A stretch of 64,000 nt of DNA, taken from NCBI GenBank assembly GCA_025056965.1, contig JANWVF010000036.1:1-64000 (forward strand), read 5' to 3'. A program made the translations under genes and the position numbers. This document shows positions 27,718-35,915 of the stretch, in pieces. How positions within the stretch are numbered: position 1 is the first letter of the stretch; each line of letters begins with the position of its first letter. Origin of the DNA: Thermoflexales bacterium (GTDB taxonomy: Bacteria > Chloroflexota > Anaerolineae > J036 > Brachytrichaceae). Under the pieces are notes generated by a model. That model was not told where the DNA came from, made no database searches, and worked only from the letters and a program-made list of their open reading frames with translations.

Positions 27718-28451
27718 GCATCGCGCACCTCCGGGCTGCCGAGCAGGTCTTGGGCCGCGCCTTCAAGCACGATGTGCCCGTTCTGCAACACGTAGCCGCG
27801 GTGGGCGATCTGCAACGCTAGGTTGGCGTTCTGCTCCACCATGAACACCGTCACGCCCTGCCGGTTGATCTGCTGGATGAGATCGAGCACGCGGTCCACG
27901 AACAGCGGCGACAAGCCCATCGTCGGCTCGTCCATGCAGATCAGCTTTGGTCGGCTCATCAGCGCGCGCGCCATGGCCAGCATTTGCTGCTCGCCGCCGC
28001 TGAGTACGCCGGCGCGCTGGTCAAGTCGCTGGCGCAAGCGAGGGAAGAGTTCGAGCATGCGCTCGTAGTCTTGCTCGATTGCCGCGCGATCGGTGCGCGT
28101 GTAAGCGCCGATCAGGATGTTCTCGCGCACGGTCATGTCGGGGAAGATGCGCCGCGATTCGGGCACCGACCCGATGCCGCGCCGGATGATCTGCGGCGTC
28201 GGCAGGCCGGTAATCGGCCGTCCGTCGAACATCACGTGTCCTGCCCGCGGCTTGACCAAGCCCAAGATCACCTTCATCGTCGTGCTCTTGCCGCTGGCGT
28301 TGCCGCCCAGCAGACATACGATCTCACCGCTGTTCACGTGCAGGCTCACGTCGAAGTGGACTTGGATCGGGCCGTAGAAGGTCTGGATGCCTTCGAGCTG
28401 GAGCAAAGGCGTCGGGGCTGCCGTTGGAGTTGCCGAGGTCGTGGAGGTCAT
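27693..28451 (-). CDS. livF: Branched-chain amino-acid-type ABC transporter ATPase (LivF)
   Basis: GGNASGKSTTMK, LSGGEQQMLAMARALMSRPKLICMDEPTMGL. Confidence 0.94.
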   Translation of the reverse strand: MTSTTSATPTAAPTPLLQLEGIQTFYGPIQVHFDVSLHVNSGEIVCLLGGNASGKSTTMKVILGLVKPRAGHVMFDGRPITGLPTPQIIRRGIGSVPESRRIFPDMTVRENILIGAYTRTDRAAIEQDYERMLELFPRLRQRLDQRAGVLSGGEQQMLAMARALMSRPKLICMDEPTMGLSPLFVDRVLDLIQQINRQGVTVFMVEQNANLALQIAHRGYVLQNGHIVLEGAAQDLLGSPEVRDAYLGGGAT

Positions 28452-28478
28452 AACAATCGCGATCGGCCGTTCATCGGC

Positions 28479-29360
28479 TTATGGATGGTGCGCCTGCGGC
28501 AAGACAACGCGCAGGTCGTCTTCTCCGGCCACCTGCGCATCGCGCGCGTCCCAGCCGCGGCGTGGATGGCCTAAGTAGGCTTCGATCACCCTCGGGTCAT
28601 CCCGCACGATCTGCGGCGCGCCCTCGGCGATCTTGCGCCCATCGTCCATGACGATGACGCGGTCGGAGAGCTGCATGACCAACGAGAGCTTATGCTCGAT
28701 GAGCAGGATCGTCAGGCCGCGCTGCTTGAGGCTGCGGATGAATTCGAGCAACTCGGCGGTCTCGGTCGGGTTCATGCCGGCCGTTGGCTCATCTAGCAGC
28801 AGCAATCTTGGGCGCAGAGCCAGCGCGCGGGCGATCTCGGTGCGCCGACGGTTGGCGTACGAGAGGCTGTAGGCTGGCTGTTCGGCGCGCGGCAACAATC
28901 GGTCGCCGAACAGCGCCAGCACCTCGCGCGCCTCGTCGCGCAGGCGCGTGCGCTCTTCGCGCCAAGCCGGCGGCTGAATCAGCGCCAGGATCAACTCGGC
29001 GACCATGCCCAACACCGGCGTGCGCAAGCGGTGGGCTGCTTGGCGCGTGTGCGCGCCGACGAGCACGTTATCCAGCACGCTCAAGTTGCCGAACACGCGC
29101 CCGTGCTGGAAGGTGCGCGCCACCCCCAGCGCCGCCAGCTCCTCGGGAGGCAGGCCGGTGATCGGACGCCCATCCAGGAGCACTTCCCCGGCGTCCGGTT
29201 TGTCCAGTCCGGTGATCAGGTTGAACAGCGTGGTCTTGCCCGCGCCGTTCGGACCGATTACGCTAACCGTCTCGCCTGGGTTCACGGTCAGATCTATCCC
29301 ATCTACGGCGACGACGCCGCCGAACTCTCGGCGCAGGCCGCGCACTTCCAGCAACGCCAT
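28479..29360 (-). CDS. livG: Branched-chain amino-acid-type ABC transporter ATPase (LivG)
   Basis: [31 protein letters not shown]. Confidence 0.94.
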   Translation of the reverse strand: MALLEVRGLRREFGGVVAVDGIDLTVNPGETVSVIGPNGAGKTTLFNLITGLDKPDAGEVLLDGRPITGLPPEELAALGVARTFQHGRVFGNLSVLDNVLVGAHTRQAAHRLRTPVLGMVAELILALIQPPAWREERTRLRDEAREVLALFGDRLLPRAEQPAYSLSYANRRRTEIARALALRPRLLLLDEPTAGMNPTETAELLEFIRSLKQRGLTILLIEHKLSLVMQLSDRVIVMDDGRKIAEGAPQIVRDDPRVIEAYLGHPRRGWDARDAQVAGEDDLRVVLPQAHHP

Positions 29361-29369
29361 CTTTCCCCC

Positions 29370-31208
29370 TTATACCGTGCCCAGCAGCCCCTGCGGTCGG
29401 AAGCGCACCAACAGCAGCAGCACGACGCCGTAGATCAAATAGCGCGCGTCGGCCAGCGGGCGGAACAGCTCCGGCAGCGCAGTGAGCGCGATGGCGCCAA
29501 TCACCGCGCCGGCCATGTTACCCATCCCGCCTAGGATCACCATCGTCAGGCCCAAAATCGAGGTCGTCGCGGCAAACGTCTCGTTGTTGATATAGGAATA
29601 CATGTGCGCGGTGAATGCACCGCTGAGGCCGGCGATCAGCCCCCCGGCGATGAACGCCAGCGCCTTGTAGCGATTCAGCGAGATGCCCATCGCGCGCGCG
29701 GCTACGTCGTCCTCGCGCACGGCGCGCCACGTGCGGCCCAGGTGTGACTGCATGAGTCGCCATTGAAAGAGCGCCGCGACAACCAGAATGCCCAGCGCGA
29801 ACCAGTAGATCGGCGCCGTCTCGATCACCGGCAACCCAAGAAACGACAGCGGCGGGATGTTGCTCAATCCCATCGCGCCGTTCGTCAGGCCCTCCCAGTT
29901 CAAGATGATTTGGTTGATCACCTCGCCGATGCCCAACGTCGCCAGCGCAACATATTGGCTGCGCAGCCGGAAGACCGGCCATGTCAACAGCGTGCCCAAC
30001 GCGGCTGCGATGACCGCTCCGGCCAGCAGCGATAGCTCCAGCGGCAAGCCCAGGCGCATGCTCAGCAGCGCCGAAGCGTAGCCGCCGATGGCCAGGAAGC
30101 CGGCTTGACCGAGCGACATCTGGCCGGCCGTGCCGGTCACCAGCGTGATGCTCAGCGCCAGCATGCTGAACAACCAAGCGTTGGTGAGAATTTGGAGCAG
30201 ATACGGGTTGCTCGTGAAGAACGGCAGCAGGATTGCGGCGATCAGCCCGCCTATGACCAAGGCGCGTGGGATGTGCACCGGTCTGCTATTCGCCACGAAT
30301 GTGCCGGTGAGCGGCTCTGGCGGCGTCGCGCGCCGCGCACCGAACAAGCCGGTCGGTCGCAACACCAGCACGCCGATGAGGATGATGAAAGTGAACAAGT
30401 TGCGATAGGTCGAGCCCAGCAGCGCCACGCCGAACGTCTCGATCAGCCCAAGCGCCAAGCCGCCTACCACGGCGCCCGGCACGCTGCCCAGCCCCCCTAG
30501 CAGGTTGGCGGCGAATCCCTTGAGCATCGCGCCGTAGCTCATGGTCGGATAGACCGAGGTGAAGTACATGCCAATCATCACACCGCCGATGCCGCCCAGG
30601 ACGGCCGCTACGGCGAAGGTGAGCGCGTTGATGGCGTCCACGTCCACGCCCATCTGCTGCGCCGCCTCGCGGTCCTGCGCCGTCGCGCGCAGCGCCCACC
30701 CCAGCCGCGTGAAGCGCAAGAAGATGAACAACATCACGGCGATGGCGGCGGTGATCGCTGCGATCAGCAGGTCGAGCGCGCCGATGCTGACGCCGCCTAG
30801 GGCGATGCGCGCCGCCGGCAGCGGGTTGGGGAAGGACTGTGGATTAGGCGAAAAGATGAGCTGCACCAGCTGATCCAGTGCGAAGCTGATGCCGATCGTG
30901 GCCAGCAGCGGCGCAATGCGCGCTTCGTTCTGCAATCGGCGCAGGCCGAAGCGCTCGATCAGCACACCGAGCGTCGCGCAGATGAGGGCAACCACGACGA
31001 AGGTTGCTCCGAGCGGCCATCCCAACCAGATCACGCATACCCAGCCCACATACGCGCCGATCATGTATACCGAGCCGTGAGCGAAGTTGATCAGGTTGGC
31101 CACGCCGAAGATCAAAGCAAGGCCGATGGCGATCAGTGCGTAAACGTTGCCGATGACCAGGCCGTTGACGAGCTGATCAGCTAGCGTGCGAAGCGTGAAT
31201 TCAGGCAT
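29370..31208 (-). CDS. Fused LivH-LivM branched-chain amino-acid-type ABC permease
   Basis: 612 aa; LivH-like N half ([24 protein letters not shown]) and LivM-like C half ([32 protein letters not shown]) in one ORF. Confidence 0.93.
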   Translation of the reverse strand: MPEFTLRTLADQLVNGLVIGNVYALIAIGLALIFGVANLINFAHGSVYMIGAYVGWVCVIWLGWPLGATFVVVALICATLGVLIERFGLRRLQNEARIAPLLATIGISFALDQLVQLIFSPNPQSFPNPLPAARIALGGVSIGALDLLIAAITAAIAVMLFIFLRFTRLGWALRATAQDREAAQQMGVDVDAINALTFAVAAVLGGIGGVMIGMYFTSVYPTMSYGAMLKGFAANLLGGLGSVPGAVVGGLALGLIETFGVALLGSTYRNLFTFIILIGVLVLRPTGLFGARRATPPEPLTGTFVANSRPVHIPRALVIGGLIAAILLPFFTSNPYLLQILTNAWLFSMLALSITLVTGTAGQMSLGQAGFLAIGGYASALLSMRLGLPLELSLLAGAVIAAALGTLLTWPVFRLRSQYVALATLGIGEVINQIILNWEGLTNGAMGLSNIPPLSFLGLPVIETAPIYWFALGILVVAALFQWRLMQSHLGRTWRAVREDDVAARAMGISLNRYKALAFIAGGLIAGLSGAFTAHMYSYINNETFAATTSILGLTMVILGGMGNMAGAVIGAIALTALPELFRPLADARYLIYGVVLLLLVRFRPQGLLGTV

Positions 31209-31213
31209 GGCGG

Positions 31214-32251
31214 TCAGGGTAAGGGCAGCTCGACGGCGCGGCGCAGCGCCCGCAAATTCGCCGCAGGCGCGTCCATGCTCACGCCGCAGCCCGGCGCAAG
31301 CAGGAAGCGCCGCCCACCCGTCGCGCGGATGGCCTGCTGCGCCTCGGCGATCACGTCATCGGGTGTGCTGGCTTGCAGGGTGCTCAGCTCATCTACGCCG
31401 CCGACAAGCGCGCGCTGGGTCAAGCACTGGGCCGCGCCCACGGTCGGGTTACCCTGGTTGAGCGTTGCCCAGTTGATGGCATGCACGGGGTAGTCCTTGA
31501 CCGCGTCGAAATACACGTGTGGGCCGCACACGTGCAACATGTTGAACGGCGCGCCTTGCACGGCCTGTAACACGCGCAGATCGTAGGGCCGGCCAAACTG
31601 GGCATACTCCGACTCCGTAAGCACGCCTTGGCGGGCAAGCTTGACAATCGCGAAGAAGATGCCGCTGGCGCCAGCGTCCACGGCAGCCGCGGCGTAGCCG
31701 GCCAACGTCTCGGCGATGACGCTTAGCGCGTGATGTACGCCTTGCGGGTTCTCGGCGATGGCGCACCGGACGCCGTCGTAGTGCGCCTGCACCAGATGGT
31801 CGGCGTCGTGCTGATCCGCGCGCGCCACTAGGAAGGCCAGCACCGACAGCGGCGAGAAGACCGTCTGCACAAAGTGCGCCTCGCCGATGCCGGCCTTCAC
31901 CCGCTGCACCAAGTCGAGGTGCTCGGCGAACACGCCGGCCTTAGGGTTTACAGGCGCGAGCCGGTCTAAGTCGGCTGGCGAGCGAATCGGTCCATCTACT
32001 AGCCTGGGGAAGACCGAAGCATAGTCATTGAAGTCGTAACGATTGCCCCATGCTTCGGCGTAGTAGGTCGCGCGCGGGTTCAGCTTCAACCAGTCCCAGT
32101 CGAACTCGCGGAAGTGAGCGAGGCTGGCAGCCGCCAATCGCTCCGCCGAGACTTCTTCAGGCACAAAGTGCCGCCAAGCCGACACCGGCACGCGATCTAC
32201 GGGTTCGCCTCGCAGGGCAGCCTCCACGCGCTCGCGTTTGCTCATCTGCAT
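31214..32251 (-). CDS. Uroporphyrinogen decarboxylase/MtaA-family protein with methyltransferase-type Zn motif
   Basis: UROD fold protein; NMLHVCGP (HxC) and [10 protein letters not shown] (C) match the zinc ligands of corrinoid methyltransferases. Confidence 0.82.
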   Translation of the reverse strand: MQMSKRERVEAALRGEPVDRVPVSAWRHFVPEEVSAERLAAASLAHFREFDWDWLKLNPRATYYAEAWGNRYDFNDYASVFPRLVDGPIRSPADLDRLAPVNPKAGVFAEHLDLVQRVKAGIGEAHFVQTVFSPLSVLAFLVARADQHDADHLVQAHYDGVRCAIAENPQGVHHALSVIAETLAGYAAAAVDAGASGIFFAIVKLARQGVLTESEYAQFGRPYDLRVLQAVQGAPFNMLHVCGPHVYFDAVKDYPVHAINWATLNQGNPTVGAAQCLTQRALVGGVDELSTLQASTPDDVIAEAQQAIRATGGRRFLLAPGCGVSMDAPAANLRALRRAVELPLP

Positions 32252-32273
32252 GGCCTTTCATCCCTTCCTCGGA

Positions 32274-32313
32274 TTCAGAAACCGGATCTTCGAGGCGAAG
32301 TCCGGCTTCTGAA
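32274..32313 (-). repeat. 40-nt intergenic hairpin after livK-type gene
   Basis: TTCAGAA-a-CCGGA-t-CTTCG-agg-CGAAG-TCCGG-c-TTCTGAA. Confidence 0.85.
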
Positions 32314-32329
32314 CCCTAAATCCGCTCTA

Positions 32330-33550
32330 TCAACGTCCTGCTGGCTTCTTGCCGTCCCAAGTAACGAACTTACCGTCTTTGACGATTAGGTCCACGAACT
32401 GCGGATTAGCTACGCGGCGCGTCTCCGGGTTAAAGGTGACCTTGCCGTAGATGACGCTCGGCACATCCTTGATCTTGGTGAACGCATCACGAATAGCCTT
32501 GCGATCCGGCCCGGCGACCTCGATCAATGCGGCGACGATGTTCATCGTGTCGTAGGCGTGTGCGGCGAAGAAGTCGGGCTCTTCGTTGTACTTGGCGCGA
32601 TAGGCCTGCACGAACGCCTGCACGGTAGGGCGAGGATCATCGGGGGAGAACTGGCCGCGGATGTAGACGCCTTCGACGGCGGCACCGCCCAGGCGCAGGA
32701 AGTCCGGCGAGTGGAGCGACGACGCGCCGACGATCGGCACCTTCAAGTCGGTCGTCGCTATTTGCTGCGCGATCTGAGCGCCATCGGCCTGGTACGAGAT
32801 CAGCACGATGCCGTCCGGCCTGGCATCGCGGACGCGCGTCAAGGCCGAGCGGAAGTCCTTCTCGTCCGGCAGGTAGGCCTCGGCAGCGACGATCTCTGCG
32901 CCGATCTTCTTGGCGTGTCGCTGGAAGATGTCGTAGGTCGCCTTGCCCCAGTCGGTGTTCAGGTAGAACACGGCCAGCCGATTTAGGCCGAGCGTCTTGT
33001 GGGCGAACTCCGCCAGCGCTGGCGATAAGTCTTCCTGGGTTGCCGAGTTGCTCCACATGTAGTCGCCGCCCTTGGTGAAATCGGGATGTGAATTGGTGAA
33101 GCCGAATTGAACCAGGCCGGCGCGCTGGTAGATCGGCGAGGCAGCCATGGAGGCTGGGCTGCTAAAGTCGCCCAGCTCGATCACGATGCGCGGGTCGGCG
33201 ACGAACTTCTGCGCGACGACGACCGACTGCTTGGGGTCGCTCTGCGAGTCTTCAAAAATGTATTCCAGCTTGCGCCCGCGCACGCCGCCCTTGCCGTTGA
33301 TGGCCTCGAGCGCAAGGTCGAACCCCTTCTTCCACTGCACGCCATAGCGCGCGTTAGGTCCGGTGAGCGGGCCACTGACGCCGATGTAGATCGGCTCTTG
33401 TGAAGCGGCAGGCTGACGGTTGGCCGGGGCGGCGACCGGCGGTGGTTGCACCGCGCAGGCCGACGCGGCCATAGCGAACGACGCGAGAAGGCTCAGCACG
33501 GTGAGCTTGCTCCCGTGCACGGAAGCGAAGTGGTGAAACAAGCGATTCAT
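32330..33550 (-). CDS. Branched-chain amino-acid-type ABC transporter substrate-binding protein (LivK-like)
   Basis: Lipoprotein signal (FAMAASACAVQ), IYIGVSGPLTGPNARYGVQWKKGFDLALEAINGKGGVRGRKLE. Confidence 0.93.
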   Translation of the reverse strand: MNRLFHHFASVHGSKLTVLSLLASFAMAASACAVQPPPVAAPANRQPAASQEPIYIGVSGPLTGPNARYGVQWKKGFDLALEAINGKGGVRGRKLEYIFEDSQSDPKQSVVVAQKFVADPRIVIELGDFSSPASMAASPIYQRAGLVQFGFTNSHPDFTKGGDYMWSNSATQEDLSPALAEFAHKTLGLNRLAVFYLNTDWGKATYDIFQRHAKKIGAEIVAAEAYLPDEKDFRSALTRVRDARPDGIVLISYQADGAQIAQQIATTDLKVPIVGASSLHSPDFLRLGGAAVEGVYIRGQFSPDDPRPTVQAFVQAYRAKYNEEPDFFAAHAYDTMNIVAALIEVAGPDRKAIRDAFTKIKDVPSVIYGKVTFNPETRRVANPQFVDLIVKDGKFVTWDGKKPAGR

Positions 33551-33696
33551 CGGGTTAACCTCGTATTCTTAGGATAACGCTGCCGAAGTGCTCACTTCGG
33601 CGCCAGCAACAGACGAACTTGCCGAGAAATGCAGTGCGCGCGCACTGCGGCGATAGCTCGAAAGTGGGGAAGCGAAGACGAAGAGGGTGCGCGGGC

Positions 33697-33819
33697 TTAC
33701 CTGCGCTTGTCGGTTGCAAGCCGGCCAGCCCGCGCAATACACAAGCACGCCTCCTCGATGTGCCGGCAACACATCAAATGGATCGTGCTTCGTCGTTTCA
33801 TAGTTGGCAGTGCATGCAT
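33697..33819 (-). CDS. Candidate 40-aa Cys-rich leader peptide of the livK-type operon
   Basis: AGGAAGG-tccc-ATG; MHALPTMKRRSTIHLMCCRHIEEACLCIARAGRLATDKRR-TAA; lies ~19 nt after predicted TSS; absent from ORF track (too short). Confidence 0.55.
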   Translation of the reverse strand: MHALPTMKRRSTIHLMCCRHIEEACLCIARAGRLATDKRR

Positions 33820-33844
33820 GGGACCTTCCTAGCCTGCGGCGCGG

Positions 33845-33873
33845 ATATTAACGAGTTGCGCGGCACTTGTCAA
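33845..33873 (-). promoter_or_regulatory. Sigma70-like promoter of livK-type operon
   Basis: Reverse strand TTGACA(33873..33868)-17 bp-TAATAT(33850..33845). Confidence 0.7.
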
Positions 33874-33936
33874 TGGTGATTTGCGTTTGCACGCCGCACC
33901 GCCCAAGGATCCGCTCGCTGATCTGCTAAGCCTGCT

Positions 33937-33967
33937 GAGGGGCGCTGCAGCGTGCCTCTACTAGAAT
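33937..33967 (+). promoter_or_regulatory. Palindromic operator candidate overlapping the cystathionine beta-synthase promoter
   Basis: GAGG-gg-CGCTGCAGCG-tg-CCTC palindrome (33937-33958) followed by TAGAAT (33962-33967) 8 nt before ATG 33975. Confidence 0.5.
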
Positions 33968-33974
33968 ATCGCGT

Positions 33975-35372
33975 ATGAAGATGTATCCTGACGTGCGCGA
34001 TTCGATCGTGGACACGATCGGGCGTACGCCGCTTGTGCGACTGCGCAAGGTGACCCGCGGCGTCGCGCCGGACGTGCTGGCGAAAGTGGAGTACTTCAAC
34101 CCCGGCGGAAGCGTGAAGGATCGCATCGGCATCGCGATCATCGAGGACGCCGAGCGAACGGGCAAACTCAAACCAGGCGGCACGATCGTGGAGGCTACCA
34201 GCGGCAACACCGGCGTTGGCCTTGCCATCGCGGCAGCCGTGAAAGGCTACAAGTGCATCTTCGTCATGCCCGACAAGATGAGCGATGAAAAGATCCGCAC
34301 GTTGCGCGCCTATGGTGCTAAAGTAGTGATCACCCCAACGGCAGTGGACAAAGATGATCCCCGCAGCTATTACAAGGTAGCCGAGCGATTGGTGCGCGAG
34401 ACACCGAATGCCATCCTCGGCAACCAGTATCACAACCCGGCCAACCCGGCCATTCATTACGCCACAACCGGCCCGGAGATTTGGGAGCAGACTGGCGGCC
34501 AGATTGACGCCTTCGTTGCCGGCATGGGCACCGGTGGCACGATCACTGGCGTCGCGCGTTACCTGCGAGAGCGCAAGCCGGATGTCAAGATCGTCGGCGT
34601 AGACGTAGCCGGCTCGCTGCTGCTCGACACGTGGAAGCAGGGCAAAGTGCCCGAACATCCCGTCCTCAAGACCTATAAGCTCGAAGGCATCGGCGAAGAC
34701 TTCATCCCCAGCACGCTCGACCTGAGCGTGTGCGATTTGGTGGTGCAGGTGAACGACCGAGAATCGTTCTTGATGGCGCGGCGCATCGTGCGCGAGGAGG
34801 GCATCTTCGTCGGCGGCTCGTGCGGCGCCGCAGTGGCCGGCGCGTTAAAAGCTATCCCACAGCTCGGCCTGACCGCCGATCACACCGTGGTGGTGCTGTT
34901 GCCGGACAACGGCGCGCGCTACCTCAGCAAGTTCTTCGATGACAACTGGATGCGCGAGAACGGCTTCTTGAACACCGACTGGAACCAGGGCACGGTCGGC
35001 GACTTCATCCAGGCTAGTCCACTGCGGCCGGTCGTCACGGCTCATCGCGACGAAACCTTGAGCGCGGTCATCAAGCGCATGAAGCAGCACGATTTCTCGC
35101 AATTGCCGGTCGTCAACGGCGATGGGAAGCTCCAGGGCATAGTGAGTGAGAGCGACATCCTGAGCTACATGCTGGATCACTCGCATGTATCCTTCAATGA
35201 GGTGACGATCGCTCCGCTGATCCGCGAGGCGGCAACCGTGGATGAGAGCACGCCGCTAAACACGCTCAGCGACGTGTTGCAAAAAGCCAAAGCAGCCGTG
35301 CTGGTGGATGATCAGCACCACGTGAACGGAGTGATCACTATGATGGACGTAATTGACTTTTTGGCCGCGTAA
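33975..35372 (+). CDS. Cystathionine beta-synthase (PLP fold plus CBS domain pair)
   Basis: NPGGSVKDRIGIAIIEDAE, EATSGNTGVGLA, C-terminal CBS pair (FSQLPVVNGDGKLQGIVSESDIL; AAVLVDDQHHVNGVITMMDVIDFLA). Confidence 0.93.
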   Translation: MKMYPDVRDSIVDTIGRTPLVRLRKVTRGVAPDVLAKVEYFNPGGSVKDRIGIAIIEDAERTGKLKPGGTIVEATSGNTGVGLAIAAAVKGYKCIFVMPDKMSDEKIRTLRAYGAKVVITPTAVDKDDPRSYYKVAERLVRETPNAILGNQYHNPANPAIHYATTGPEIWEQTGGQIDAFVAGMGTGGTITGVARYLRERKPDVKIVGVDVAGSLLLDTWKQGKVPEHPVLKTYKLEGIGEDFIPSTLDLSVCDLVVQVNDRESFLMARRIVREEGIFVGGSCGAAVAGALKAIPQLGLTADHTVVVLLPDNGARYLSKFFDDNWMRENGFLNTDWNQGTVGDFIQASPLRPVVTAHRDETLSAVIKRMKQHDFSQLPVVNGDGKLQGIVSESDILSYMLDHSHVSFNEVTIAPLIREAATVDESTPLNTLSDVLQKAKAAVLVDDQHHVNGVITMMDVIDFLAA

Positions 35373-35432
35373 GAGCATCGGTAGCTAGAGTTTGCAAGCT
35401 CAAGGCGCTGCGCCGAAAAGCTCGAATTCACG

Positions 35433-35915
35433 ATGAACGCTGTTGCCGCCAGTGAATCATTTGCCATCACGTCGGCCGGATTGCTCGACCTATGGGCGAT
35501 TTGGCGCGTGGGGCGCGCTGCGTTCGGCAGCGATGCCTATGACATGCTCACGCTGCTCGGCACGATGCTCACGCCGCGCATTGTGTGTCTGAAGGCAACA
35601 TCCAATCGGCGCGTGATCGGCTTCGTCGCCAGCGAGATCAATGCTCGCGAGGGATGTGGTTGGATCGTCATGATCGCCGTGCATCCCGATTCACAAGGGC
35701 GCGGCATTGGCACGGCGCTGTTGCATGCAGCGGAATGCGCGCTCGGCGCGGAGCGGATCCGGCTGACCGTGCGGCGCAGCAACGTGCGCGCCATCGGGCT
35801 ATACGAGCGTTGTGGTTATGTCTGGGTGAATACCTTTCGCCGATACTACCATGACGGTGAAGACGGCTTGGTGATGGAAAAGCAGCTAGGCCACGCGCGA
35901 AACGGAAGATCGTGA
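35433..35915 (+). CDS. GNAT acetyltransferase (RimI-like)
   Basis: IAVHPDSQGRGIGTALLHAAE, VRRSNVRAIGLYERCGYVWV. Confidence 0.88.
   Translation: MNAVAASESFAITSAGLLDLWAIWRVGRAAFGSDAYDMLTLLGTMLTPRIVCLKATSNRRVIGFVASEINAREGCGWIVMIAVHPDSQGRGIGTALLHAAECALGAERIRLTVRRSNVRAIGLYERCGYVWVNTFRRYYHDGEDGLVMEKQLGHARNGRS

Noticed and set aside
33551-33840. Known riboswitch (cobalamin, SAM, TPP, glycine) or T-box in the livK-type leader
   Set aside because: No B12-box/GCCACTG, no T-box TGGNACCGCG, no other consensus core recognised by eye; a covariance-model search (Infernal/Rfam) would be decisive.
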